Origin: OMIS01 sp044350895
GTDB lineage: Bacteria > Patescibacteriota > Microgenomatia > UBA1400 > PJMF01
Direction of reading: 5' to 3'
Assembly: GCA_044350895.1 (NCBI GenBank)
Contig: JBILGT010000014.1
Location: 1-35,542, forward strand
Length of the DNA: 35,542 nt
Numbering within the stretch: the stretch's first letter is position 1; each line of letters begins with the position of its first letter. The notes under the pieces were generated by a model, which did no database searches, was not told where the DNA came from, and saw nothing but the letters and a program-made list of their open reading frames with translations. This document shows positions 7,370 through 15,093 of the stretch, piece by piece. The translations under genes were made by a program, and so were the position numbers.

Positions 7370-7606
7370 ATTTGAAAGCTTTTTATAGACGAAATACGTG
7401 GTGAGTGCTGTTGCACTAAGAAGTACATAAAGTTGCAAATATTCCATTTTCTTACAAAACTCAGAAGGTGCTGGTGGAGTATATGCTTTCTTAACAGCTA
7501 GACAGTTGAAAACTCTACTATCTTGTGTAGAAACTAATAAAAATATTACACTAAATGCATACCAAGAAAAGAAAGCAGTTAGTAAAGTCAAGATAATTTT
7601 CTTCAT
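7343..7606 (-). CDS. Small two-helix membrane protein, paralogue of its neighbour
   Basis: 87 aa, no recognised family. Membrane segments at about 4-26 and 56-75 flank an extracytoplasmic loop with two cysteines (Cys35, Cys51), and the tail is very basic (KKLSNKKKPAKSK), so both ends should be inside. The next gene upstream has the same plan with Cys34 and Cys51 and a C-[KR]-x2-x-YL motif at the same place, so the two are probably an old tandem duplication. TATAGT lies 6 nt before the ATG, suggesting a leaderless mRNA. The final seven codons lie in the terminator hairpin of the convergent gene. Confidence 0.6.
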   Translation of the reverse strand: MKKIILTLLTAFFSWYAFSVIFLLVSTQDSRVFNCLAVKKAYTPPAPSEFCKKMEYLQLYVLLSATALTTYFVYKKLSNKKKPAKSK

Positions 7607-7676
7607 AAAATGACTATAGCATATTGTAGAGCGGTGAACTACATTTTTTTAAAATTAGACCTAAATAAAGTAAAGA

Positions 7677-7937
7677 CTACTTCTTCCGAACTGGCTTTTT
7701 ACTTTTTTTGAATCTAATTACCAACGCAACAACTGTTGCAGTAAGTAATACGGAAATAATAAAGTGTAAGTAGCCCAAATTACGACAGTTCTTAAGAAAT
7801 GGTTCACCCATTAGTTCTATAGCACCTGTAGTAGCACATGCCCCATATGGCTCATAAAACAATAGCATAAAGAAAAGTGAAAAATGAACAAAAATAAATA
7901 CAACTACCGAATATATGAACAACTTTAGAATATGCAT
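7677..7937 (-). CDS. Small two-helix membrane protein, paralogue of its neighbour
   Basis: 86 aa, unrecognised. Two hydrophobic helices (about 3-27 and 56-76), a loop with Cys34 and Cys51, and a basic tail (RFKKSKKPVRKK). Topology, length and cysteine spacing match the downstream gene at 7343-7606, though overall identity is low. The paired cysteines could form a disulfide outside the membrane. The region is AT-rich compared with the flanking genes. Function unknown. Confidence 0.55.
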   Translation of the reverse strand: MHILKLFIYSVVVFIFVHFSLFFMLLFYEPYGACATTGAIELMGEPFLKNCRNLGYLHFIISVLLTATVVALVIRFKKSKKPVRKK

Positions 7938-8093
7938 AATATCTGTTTAACAATACCTAATTAAAAGTCTACATAACATTTATATAGACTTACAAAAAAT
8001 ACCAATCCAAATAATTGTTTTAACCATGCACCACTTACTATAATCTCAATTAGTCAGTAATAAAAGTGATTATTCCTGCGGTATACTTACCCT

Positions 8094-8462
8094 ATGGTCA
8101 CTGACTCACCAATCTTCATCACCGCCAAAAAAATCCTGGGCTACTGCACCTTCGCTAGTTATCTGCTTTTGATAGTAGTTCCCGCACTCTTTAATACGCC
8201 ATACATTTCAAATTATTTGAATACTATAGACATCCCATTTGAGCTCGATGGAGACACCATCTGGCACGTCATTGAATTTTGTGCGATTACCACAGGACTA
8301 TATATTGCTCTTAAATATTACGAGGTAGCAGCCACTCATGCCTTCAATCACATTGGTCTAGGACGACGTGGAGAACTCTACGCCATCATCTATATCTTAC
8401 TGGGAATCGGGCTTGCCATCTTTGGTGCCGTTTCATTTATCCAAGACTGGGGAGCACACTAA
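8094..8462 (+). CDS. Hypothetical three-helix membrane protein
   Basis: 122 aa with hydrophobic segments at about 12-33, 55-75 and 95-116. I do not recognise a family. It sits three nucleotides upstream of the HolA-like gene, so the two are likely cotranscribed. TATACT (8082-8087) lies exactly 6 nt before the ATG with no Shine-Dalgarno, pointing to a leaderless start. The 156 bases before it (7938-8093) contain no gene and, apart from this promoter, nothing I can name. Confidence 0.6.
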   Translation: MVTDSPIFITAKKILGYCTFASYLLLIVVPALFNTPYISNYLNTIDIPFELDGDTIWHVIEFCAITTGLYIALKYYEVAATHAFNHIGLGRRGELYAIIYILLGIGLAIFGAVSFIQDWGAH

Positions 8463-8465
8463 TCT

Positions 8466-9146
8466 ATGCTCATCATTCATGGAGAACACACTGTCAAATC
8501 ACGAGAGCGCTTAGGCACAATCCTGCAAGCTGCACATGAACAGAATCAGGATGTAGTTCGTCTTGTAGCCAAAGAACTGACACCAGCTCTAGTAGAAGAA
8601 ACGCTCTTGAGCACCTCGCTCTTTGGCACCGAAAAACTGATTGTGATTGAAGAGCTCCACAGTCTTCCCAAATCTGCCAAAAAAGATGCCCTCATTGAAC
8701 AACTTTCAGACGTAGGTGACACCCCAATTGTTTTATGGGAAAAGCGCCAGCTCACGCCCACTATGCTCAAAAAATTCAAGGGTGCCACCAATGAAGAATT
8801 TAAATCAAGTTCAATACTTTTTCGCTGGCTCGACGGCTTTGGAGCCACCAGCAACAAAGCCCAACAACTCAAAGAAATGCAAGAAATTTATAAGCAGGAT
8901 GGAGCAGAGTTTTTGTTTGCCATGATCTCCCGGCAAGTGCGCTTACTCATCAGCGCCAAAGATGATGGCCAGATCACTGGAGCTCCATTTATGATTACCA
9001 AACTAAAAAAACAAGCCAGCGCATTTACCTTAGAAAAACTGCTTGCCATCCATAAGCAACTCCTCGAGATAGACCACTCTCAAAAAACTTCCGGCAGCCG
9101 CCTGACACTCCAACAACAGCTTGACCTTTTAGTACTCACGCTGTAA
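8466..9146 (+). CDS. holA: DNA polymerase III delta subunit-like protein
   Basis: 226 aa. The clamp-loader delta subunit opens the sliding clamp for loading onto DNA. The order of features fits: an N-terminal strand with GEHTVKSRERL, a block LFGTEKLIVIEELHSLPK, the strand TPIVLWEKRQLTPTMLKKF, then an alpha-helical region including FLFAMISRQVRLLISAK and a C-terminal collar-like helix KLLEIDHSQKTS. No Walker A is present, as expected for delta. It is about 100 residues shorter than E. coli HolA (343 aa), seemingly lacking part of the AAA lid. Similar short forms occur in Patescibacteria as I recall them. It is preceded by a membrane-protein gene with a 3-nt gap. Confidence 0.7.
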   Translation: MLIIHGEHTVKSRERLGTILQAAHEQNQDVVRLVAKELTPALVEETLLSTSLFGTEKLIVIEELHSLPKSAKKDALIEQLSDVGDTPIVLWEKRQLTPTMLKKFKGATNEEFKSSSILFRWLDGFGATSNKAQQLKEMQEIYKQDGAEFLFAMISRQVRLLISAKDDGQITGAPFMITKLKKQASAFTLEKLLAIHKQLLEIDHSQKTSGSRLTLQQQLDLLVLTL

Positions 9147-9195
9147 AGTGTTAGACGTGTTCATACTTTGTCATACTTTTTTGTAGAAAGGAATT

Positions 9196-10548
9196 ATGCA
9201 AGTTGATGCTTCCATTTTTAAAGCCTACGACATCCGTGGTGTCTACGGCAAACAACTCTTCGATGAAACCGCTCCTGCTATTGGAAAAGCATTTGCCAAA
9301 GTCCTCAGTCCTCAAACAGTAATTGTGGGTCGTGATGCCCGCGTTTCTAGTCCAGTTTTGCACAAAGGAGTGATTGATGGCCTCACCAGTGTGGGTGTCA
9401 ACGTAATTGATGTCGATATGGTTTCTACAGACATGTTCTACTATGCTTGTGCCACCAAAGGTCTTCCAGGCATCATGATCACTGCCAGTCATAATCCAGC
9501 AGAGTATAACGGCTTCAAAATGGTGAAAAAAATCCCATACTTACTTTCTGGTGATGAAGGCATTCAAGATATTCGTGTTTTGATTGAAAAAGATGATTTT
9601 CCCGCCCCAGCAGCCACACCAGGTACTGTGGAAAAATGGAGCATCATGCAAGGCTTCATTGAAAAAATGTTGTCACTTGTTGATTACAAATCGCTTAAGC
9701 CAATGAAGGTGTTAATTGATACCGCCAATGGTATGGTGGGTCCTTCAGCTACAGAACTGTTCAAACATATTCCACAAGTTTCCATGACTCCTATGTACTT
9801 CGATCCAGATGGGACATTCCCCAACCACGGCGGAGATCCTTTGATTGAAGAAAACCGCAAAGAACTGATGGAGCGCGTCGTGGCCGAAGGCGCAGACCTG
9901 GGCTTTGCATGTGACCCAGATGGCGACCGCTTCTTCTGTATTGATGCAAAGGGACGTTTTGTCTCTGGTGACTTCATGACAGCACTACTTTCCAAATATT
10001 TCCTCAAGAAATATCCTGGTTCACCAATTGTCTACGACATCCGCGCATCACACGCTGTGCCAGATGTAATTACTGCAGCAGGTGGTACACCACTCTACAA
10101 CAGAGTAGGGCATGCATTCATCAAAAAACGAATGCTTGATGAAGGTGCGGTTTTTGGTGGTGAAGTGACTGGTCACTACTACTTTAAAGACTTTTTCTTG
10201 TGCGATTCAGGTCTAGCACCGATGTTGTTCCTGATGGACTTGCTTAGCCATACTGATGAGCGACTTGACGAAATGCTTGATGAACTCGGCAAAAAATACT
10301 TTATCTCAGGTGAAATCAATACCAAAGGTGTGGATGGTCCAGCCGTCTTCAAACGTCTTGAAGAAAAATATGGTCCAGATGCCCAACAAGTCCTGCATGT
10401 CGATGGTGTCTCCATTATCTATCCAAACTTTAACTTCAACGTCCGTGGTTCAAATACTGAGCCATTAGTACGCTTGAACTTGGAAGCTACCTCCAAAGAT
10501 ATGATGGAAAAAATGCGCGATGAAGTTTTGGCTGTAATTCGCCAATAA
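9196..10548 (+). CDS. manB: Phosphomannomutase/phosphoglucomutase
   Basis: 450 aa, alpha-D-phosphohexomutase superfamily, complete. It interconverts hexose 1- and 6-phosphates, feeding sugar-nucleotide synthesis. Visible elements: substrate entry AYDIRGVYG (10-18), the phosphoserine loop TASHNPAEYNGFK (Ser98), the magnesium loop CDPDGDRF (about 239-246), the sugar-binding GGEVTGHYYF (about 320-329) and the phosphate-binding RGSNTEPLVRLN near the C-terminus. The choice between Man and Glc substrates (AlgC-type enzymes use both) cannot be made here; the next gene, a PGI/PMI, suits a mannose or glucose route. AAAGGA precedes the ATG at a good distance. Confidence 0.95.
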   Translation: MQVDASIFKAYDIRGVYGKQLFDETAPAIGKAFAKVLSPQTVIVGRDARVSSPVLHKGVIDGLTSVGVNVIDVDMVSTDMFYYACATKGLPGIMITASHNPAEYNGFKMVKKIPYLLSGDEGIQDIRVLIEKDDFPAPAATPGTVEKWSIMQGFIEKMLSLVDYKSLKPMKVLIDTANGMVGPSATELFKHIPQVSMTPMYFDPDGTFPNHGGDPLIEENRKELMERVVAEGADLGFACDPDGDRFFCIDAKGRFVSGDFMTALLSKYFLKKYPGSPIVYDIRASHAVPDVITAAGGTPLYNRVGHAFIKKRMLDEGAVFGGEVTGHYYFKDFFLCDSGLAPMLFLMDLLSHTDERLDEMLDELGKKYFISGEINTKGVDGPAVFKRLEEKYGPDAQQVLHVDGVSIIYPNFNFNVRGSNTEPLVRLNLEATSKDMMEKMRDEVLAVIRQ

Positions 10549-10579
10549 TGTGATACGCTACAAATACAGTGCACGTTGT

Positions 10580-10605
10580 ATGGATGGGCACGTGGTGCTC
10601 GTCCA
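10580..10605 (+). other. Hairpin between the mutase and isomerase genes
   Basis: GGATGGGCAC and GTGCTCGTCC, separated by GTG, form a 10-bp RNA stem with two G-U pairs. No T-run follows; a TATAAT box lies immediately downstream (about 10616-10621). It could be a processing site or part of a promoter region for the isomerase. Confidence 0.35.
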
Positions 10606-10633
10606 GTAGTATTAACTATAATAGAGGAGAAGT

Positions 10634-11716
10634 ATGTCTGATAAATTTCTTGACTCACGCGAAAAAATCACTGAGTTAGACAAGAGTAACGTCCTAGGTT
10701 CTATTGAACAAATGGGCAGCCAAGTCCAACAAATTTGGGAAATAGCCAAGGGCTTACATTTTGACGAGTCCTACAGCAAAGTCACCAATGTCGTTGTGGC
10801 AGGAATGGGTGGTTCAGTACTCGGCACACATGTCATTCAAACAGTTTTTAAAGAAGAACTCAAAGTTCCAGTTACGATTGTGCCAGACTACACACTGCCA
10901 GAATTTGTTAATGAAAACACGCTGGTGATTGCTTCAAGTTATTCTGGTTCTACCGAAGAAACACTCGCCGCTACTCAAGATGCCATCAACAAAGGTGCCA
11001 AAGTAACTGGTATTACTTCAGGCGGCAAGCTTGCAGAACTGCTGAAGAGTCACAATCTGCCAGTGCTGGTATTTGACCCTACTTTCAATCCATCTGGCCA
11101 GCCACGTATGGGACTCGGTTATTCAATTTTTGGTCAAATTGCACTATTTGCGCAAGCAGGTCTCCTCAAAGTTACTGACACTGAATATGATGCTGTTTTA
11201 AAAGTGATTGCCAAAGCACACCTGCTTTCTGGCATGAACGTTGAGCAGGAGAGTAATCCTTCCAAAATCTTGGCATTTGAGTTCTCCACATTCATTCCTG
11301 TTGTCACCGCTGCAGGTCATCTCGAAGGACCAGCGCACGTCTTTGCCAATCAGCTCAATGAAAACTCCAAGACATACTCAGAGTACCGCGTCATTCCAGA
11401 GCTCAATCATCACTTGATGGAAGGACTAAAATTCCCTCACAATCTTGATGGGGCAATTATGTTCTTCCTCGTGGAATCAGATTTGTACTTACCCAGCAAT
11501 AAGCTCAGAACCACCTTAACTGGTGATGTTTTGGATCAAAATAAAATTGAGCACCGCACCTTGAAGTTGGAGAGTGCTACCAAGCTTGAACAAGCATTTG
11601 AGATGCTTGTCTTTGGTGCGTATACATCATTCTACTTAGCAATGCTCCATGGACTTGATCCAGCACCAATTCCTTGGGTGGATTGGTTCAAAGACCAACT
11701 CAAAAAGCGCGCATAA
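10634..11716 (+). CDS. Bifunctional phosphoglucose/phosphomannose isomerase
   Basis: 360 aa, SIS-domain isomerase of the bifunctional PGI/PMI family, which converts both glucose 6-phosphate and mannose 6-phosphate to fructose 6-phosphate. Seen: VVAGMGGSVLG (about 54-64), the phosphate-binding IASSYSGSTEETL (about 94-106), FDPTFNPSGQPRMGLGYS, and the catalytic region LNENSKTYSEYRVIPELNHHLMEGL with its Glu and His. GGAGAAG precedes the ATG. Together with the upstream mutase it links glycolysis to mannose and glucose nucleotide sugars. The length is usual for the family and nothing is missing. Confidence 0.93.
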   Translation: MSDKFLDSREKITELDKSNVLGSIEQMGSQVQQIWEIAKGLHFDESYSKVTNVVVAGMGGSVLGTHVIQTVFKEELKVPVTIVPDYTLPEFVNENTLVIASSYSGSTEETLAATQDAINKGAKVTGITSGGKLAELLKSHNLPVLVFDPTFNPSGQPRMGLGYSIFGQIALFAQAGLLKVTDTEYDAVLKVIAKAHLLSGMNVEQESNPSKILAFEFSTFIPVVTAAGHLEGPAHVFANQLNENSKTYSEYRVIPELNHHLMEGLKFPHNLDGAIMFFLVESDLYLPSNKLRTTLTGDVLDQNKIEHRTLKLESATKLEQAFEMLVFGAYTSFYLAMLHGLDPAPIPWVDWFKDQLKKRA

Positions 11717-11771
11717 AGTTCCAGACTTCCTACTTTAATGTCATGTCCAACATGCTGTATCATGAAGTAGT

Positions 11772-13622
11772 ATGGTCTGCCCAACGCTCATTACTGTCGA
11801 TCAATTTTTACATTTTCCTGTGAGTCAAGTTGGTTCGCTGGGGGCAGCTTTTGGCAAGCTTTTTAGTGAAGGGATTCCAATTCCGCCAATGGCGGTTGTG
11901 CCCCAAGAAACAATGCTGCGTCTAGCTCGTGAAAGTCGCTTGGCAGAAGATCTTGAAGACGCCAAAAGCTGGTATGACCCCAAAGATCCTGCAAGTAAAC
12001 ACAAGCTCAAAAACTTACTACAGCGTAAGATTACGTCACAGTTCTTACCAGATTGGTTCACTCGAGAAATTATCAAAGTTTATAACAGCGATTTTCACAA
12101 CTCGTTTGTAAAGCTGACACTTTCTGAAGAACTCTTTGGCCACGATGATTCAAGCTACGTCAATGTCTATGGTGAAGCCAACCTGGTGGAATCATTCTTG
12201 GAGCTGTGGGCACACAGTGTCGAGCTTAAACTTCTCAAGGGTGAACAGCCGCACCAATCTTGGCTCGCGCCCTCACCGATTCTCCTTCAAGCTCAATATC
12301 AACCTGTCGTTTCAGGAATTGCATTTACCAATAACCCAGCACAAGGCTTGAAGAATCAAGTACTTGTCAAAGCCATTTGGGGTGCTCCAGATACCGGGCT
12401 CCTTGAAGAACATGCAGATAGTTTTGCCGTTGATATTCGAAGCTGGCTGATCGTCCATCGTGATCTCGCCACCAAGACCAAACAGTTCCAACGCGAATCA
12501 GACGGACGGGTAAGTCGAGATGTTCCGTCCAAGTACTACCTGCACCCCACACTGACTGATGAACAAGCTGCCGCTATTGCTCAAGTTGTTTTTGCCATCA
12601 AACAAAAGCGTCTCAACCAACAAATTGTCGCCTGGGAATTGACTCGTGAAGGGCTATTTGTCACAAATCTCAAAGAACTCACTGATACCACCAGCCAGCA
12701 ACACTTGATTAAGAAGACGATCACTAAGCTGTACATTTCCACTGGAAACCCCTACAAGCACACGCCACATTTAACGCGTGAAATGGATGGTGTCGGTGTA
12801 TTGCGAAGCGAATATACCTACGCCAAATTTGGAGTGCATCCACTCCACGCCATTCACTCACGCCAAAAGCAGATGTTGCAAAAAGAACTGGTTAACACCA
12901 TCAAAGCATATCAATCGGCACTGCCCTTCAAACCCATCGTCTATCGATCCCAAAACTTCACCTCCAGTGAAATGCGACAGTTACAGTACAGTGAAAGTTA
13001 TGCACCAAAAGAAACAAATCCATACATTGGATTTCGCGGCAGTATTCAGCTTATTCGGCAACCAGAATTACTTGATTTCGAACTTTCAGTATTGAAAGAA
13101 GTCTTACAAACATCAAAATCACAAATTGGTTATATGCTGCCATTTGTGCGGGGTGGGCAAGAGCTTGAATTTATTTTGAGTGAAATAGAGAAGATGGGGC
13201 TATTTACATATAGTCAGTTCGGTGTGTGGTTACAAATCAACACTCCAGAAAATGTTCTCAACATCCGTTCATATCCAGTCCACAAACTTGCTGGGCTGTC
13301 TTTGAATGTCCGCTCACTCCACGCGCTGCTTCTTGGCATTGATCCTGACAATTCTGAAATTCATGAGCACTACTCCATGGAAACTTTAGGTTTGCTCAAA
13401 CTCATGGAACAGCTCGCTCAAAGTGTGGAAACACTGCAAGAACTTCGGGAAAACGGAACCCCACTGCAGCTCAATCTGCATCTTGAGGAATTCTCACATG
13501 AACTAGTAGCACAAGCGGTAAAACTCGGGTATCATGGAGTAATTGTGAAGCCAGCAGCTACAGCAATTGCACACGCATGTATTGTGGAGGTCGAACAATC
13601 ACGACTTGCGCATTCAGTATAA
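11772..13622 (+). CDS. Degenerate PEP synthase/PPDK-like protein, probably not a standard enzyme
   Basis: 616 aa against about 790 for PpsA. The N-terminal part resembles the PEP synthase ATP-grasp domain: VGSLGAAFGKLFSEGIPIPP, ILLQAQYQPVVSGIAFTNNP, VKAIWGAPDTGL, and the closing strand QIVAWELTREGLFVTNLKEL. The RSS-x-ED block is absent. Immediately afterwards (near residue 310) comes LYISTGNPYKH..DGVGVLRSEY, so the swivelling phosphohistidine domain is missing altogether. The C-terminal TIM barrel is recognisable (NPYIGFRG, MLPFVRG), but the MEIPSN, SNDLTQ and GICGQ blocks have become LQINTPENV, LNVRSLHALLLG and QLNLHLEEF, with no catalytic Cys. A regulatory or structural role is inferred. 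It lies 31 nt before enolase. Confidence 0.7.
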   Translation: MVCPTLITVDQFLHFPVSQVGSLGAAFGKLFSEGIPIPPMAVVPQETMLRLARESRLAEDLEDAKSWYDPKDPASKHKLKNLLQRKITSQFLPDWFTREIIKVYNSDFHNSFVKLTLSEELFGHDDSSYVNVYGEANLVESFLELWAHSVELKLLKGEQPHQSWLAPSPILLQAQYQPVVSGIAFTNNPAQGLKNQVLVKAIWGAPDTGLLEEHADSFAVDIRSWLIVHRDLATKTKQFQRESDGRVSRDVPSKYYLHPTLTDEQAAAIAQVVFAIKQKRLNQQIVAWELTREGLFVTNLKELTDTTSQQHLIKKTITKLYISTGNPYKHTPHLTREMDGVGVLRSEYTYAKFGVHPLHAIHSRQKQMLQKELVNTIKAYQSALPFKPIVYRSQNFTSSEMRQLQYSESYAPKETNPYIGFRGSIQLIRQPELLDFELSVLKEVLQTSKSQIGYMLPFVRGGQELEFILSEIEKMGLFTYSQFGVWLQINTPENVLNIRSYPVHKLAGLSLNVRSLHALLLGIDPDNSEIHEHYSMETLGLLKLMEQLAQSVETLQELRENGTPLQLNLHLEEFSHELVAQAVKLGYHGVIVKPAATAIAHACIVEVEQSRLAHSV

Positions 13623-13653
13623 ACACTGTATTTTTACTTATTGATTACGTACT

Positions 13654-15060
13654 ATGGCAATAATTCAAGGAATATTCGCACGAGAAATTCTCGACTCACG
13701 CGGCTGGCCCACCATCGAGTGTACGATGTGGCTGGATACTGGTGGGATTGTCGTTACCAGCGTTCCCACAGGTACTTCAATCGGAAAGTACGAAGCACTT
13801 GAGCTGCGTGACAAAAACCCACAACGGATGCTGGGACGTGGAGTTCTGACTGCTGTAAACTACATTAATACATTCATTGCTCCTCGCATTATCGGTAAAG
13901 ATCCCACCAATCAAGAAGACATTGATAACACGTTAATTAGTCTTGATGGTACTCCTAATAAATCTAAACTCGGCGCAAACTCTTTGCTGGCTGTCTCTCA
14001 AGCCACAATGAAAGCAGGTGCACTTTCTCAGAACTTACCTTTGTACTACTACATCATGCAAAAGTATCAGCTGAGCCAACAACTCAGTATGCCCACCTGT
14101 GTCTATACCGTTGTAAACGGTGGCGAGCATGGTGCAAATAATCTAGATATTCAAGAGTTTCAAATTATTCCTGCCAGTCACATTTCTTTTGAAGACTCGC
14201 TTGATATGGCAGTAACTGTTTTTCAGAAATTGGAAGAAGTTTTAATCCTTAAAGGTGCCATTCACTCAGTTGGTTTGGTGGGAGGATTCACCCCCAATTT
14301 ATACAGTAACAGTGACGTTTTTGAAATTATGGTCGAGACGATTAAGGCAACGCCATATACATTTACACAAGACTTATTTTTTGGTGTAGACGTCGCAGCC
14401 GAACAATTATTCTCAAACGGTCACTACACAATTAAAGATCGTTCCCAGCCATACACTGGAGAAGAGATGTTGGGTTACTACAAAAAACTTCGCGATATGT
14501 ATAACGTTTTTTATCTTGAAGATCCCTATCAAGAAGATGATATCAATATGTGGAAACGCGTCACCGCAGAAATTGGTGAAACAACCAAGATTGTCGGAGA
14601 TAGTTTCCTTGCTACCAACAAAGCAAAGCTTGAAAACGCTATTGCTAATAAACTATGTAACACACTGCTCGTCAAACCCAATCAAGTCGGTACACTAACA
14701 GAAACAATTGAGGTGATAAAAGTGGCAAAAGCTGCTAACTGGCAAATAGTTATGTCACACCGCAGTGGTGAAACAAATGATGATTTCATTGCGGACTTTG
14801 CCGTAGGTGTGGGTGCAGATTATGCCAAGTTTGGTCCAACCAATCGCGGAGAACGCACAGCCAAATATAACAGGTTGGCACAGATTAACTTTGAAGTTGT
14901 CCAACACTATCAACAACTTGCACCAGAGCCAACAGAAAAACCTGCCCCTGAACCTGTAGCTGCTGCACCACAGCTGCAAGCCACTGCCTCTGATGCTGCT
15001 CAACCACAACCTGTCATGCAGCAACCTGCCCCACCAGTTTCACCGACACCCACTGCGTAA
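13654..15060 (+). CDS. eno: Enolase homologue with altered catalytic loop and Pro/Ala/Gln-rich tail
   Basis: 468 aa. Enolase dehydrates 2-phosphoglycerate to phosphoenolpyruvate. Most of the active site is present: TGTSIGKYEALELRD, VNGGEHGANNLDIQEF (His and Glu), GVDVAAE, YLEDPYQEDD, IVGDSF metal ligands, LLVKPNQVGTLTET lysine, SHRSGETNDDFIAD, and the AKFGP lysine. The universally conserved GDEGGF loop instead reads GLVGGF (207-212), so the Asp-Glu pair containing the usual general acid (yeast Glu211) is Leu208-Val209. Residues after about 425 form a low-complexity tail of Pro, Ala, Gln and Glu, not part of normal enolase. The downstream neighbour is phosphoglycerate mutase. No other enolase is visible in the window, so it may be the only copy or a paralogue. 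Confidence 0.85.
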   Translation: MAIIQGIFAREILDSRGWPTIECTMWLDTGGIVVTSVPTGTSIGKYEALELRDKNPQRMLGRGVLTAVNYINTFIAPRIIGKDPTNQEDIDNTLISLDGTPNKSKLGANSLLAVSQATMKAGALSQNLPLYYYIMQKYQLSQQLSMPTCVYTVVNGGEHGANNLDIQEFQIIPASHISFEDSLDMAVTVFQKLEEVLILKGAIHSVGLVGGFTPNLYSNSDVFEIMVETIKATPYTFTQDLFFGVDVAAEQLFSNGHYTIKDRSQPYTGEEMLGYYKKLRDMYNVFYLEDPYQEDDINMWKRVTAEIGETTKIVGDSFLATNKAKLENAIANKLCNTLLVKPNQVGTLTETIEVIKVAKAANWQIVMSHRSGETNDDFIADFAVGVGADYAKFGPTNRGERTAKYNRLAQINFEVVQHYQQLAPEPTEKPAPEPVAAAPQLQATASDAAQPQPVMQQPAPPVSPTPTA

Positions 15061-15093
15061 TAGAATGTGATATAAGTAGTAAGGATATACCGC

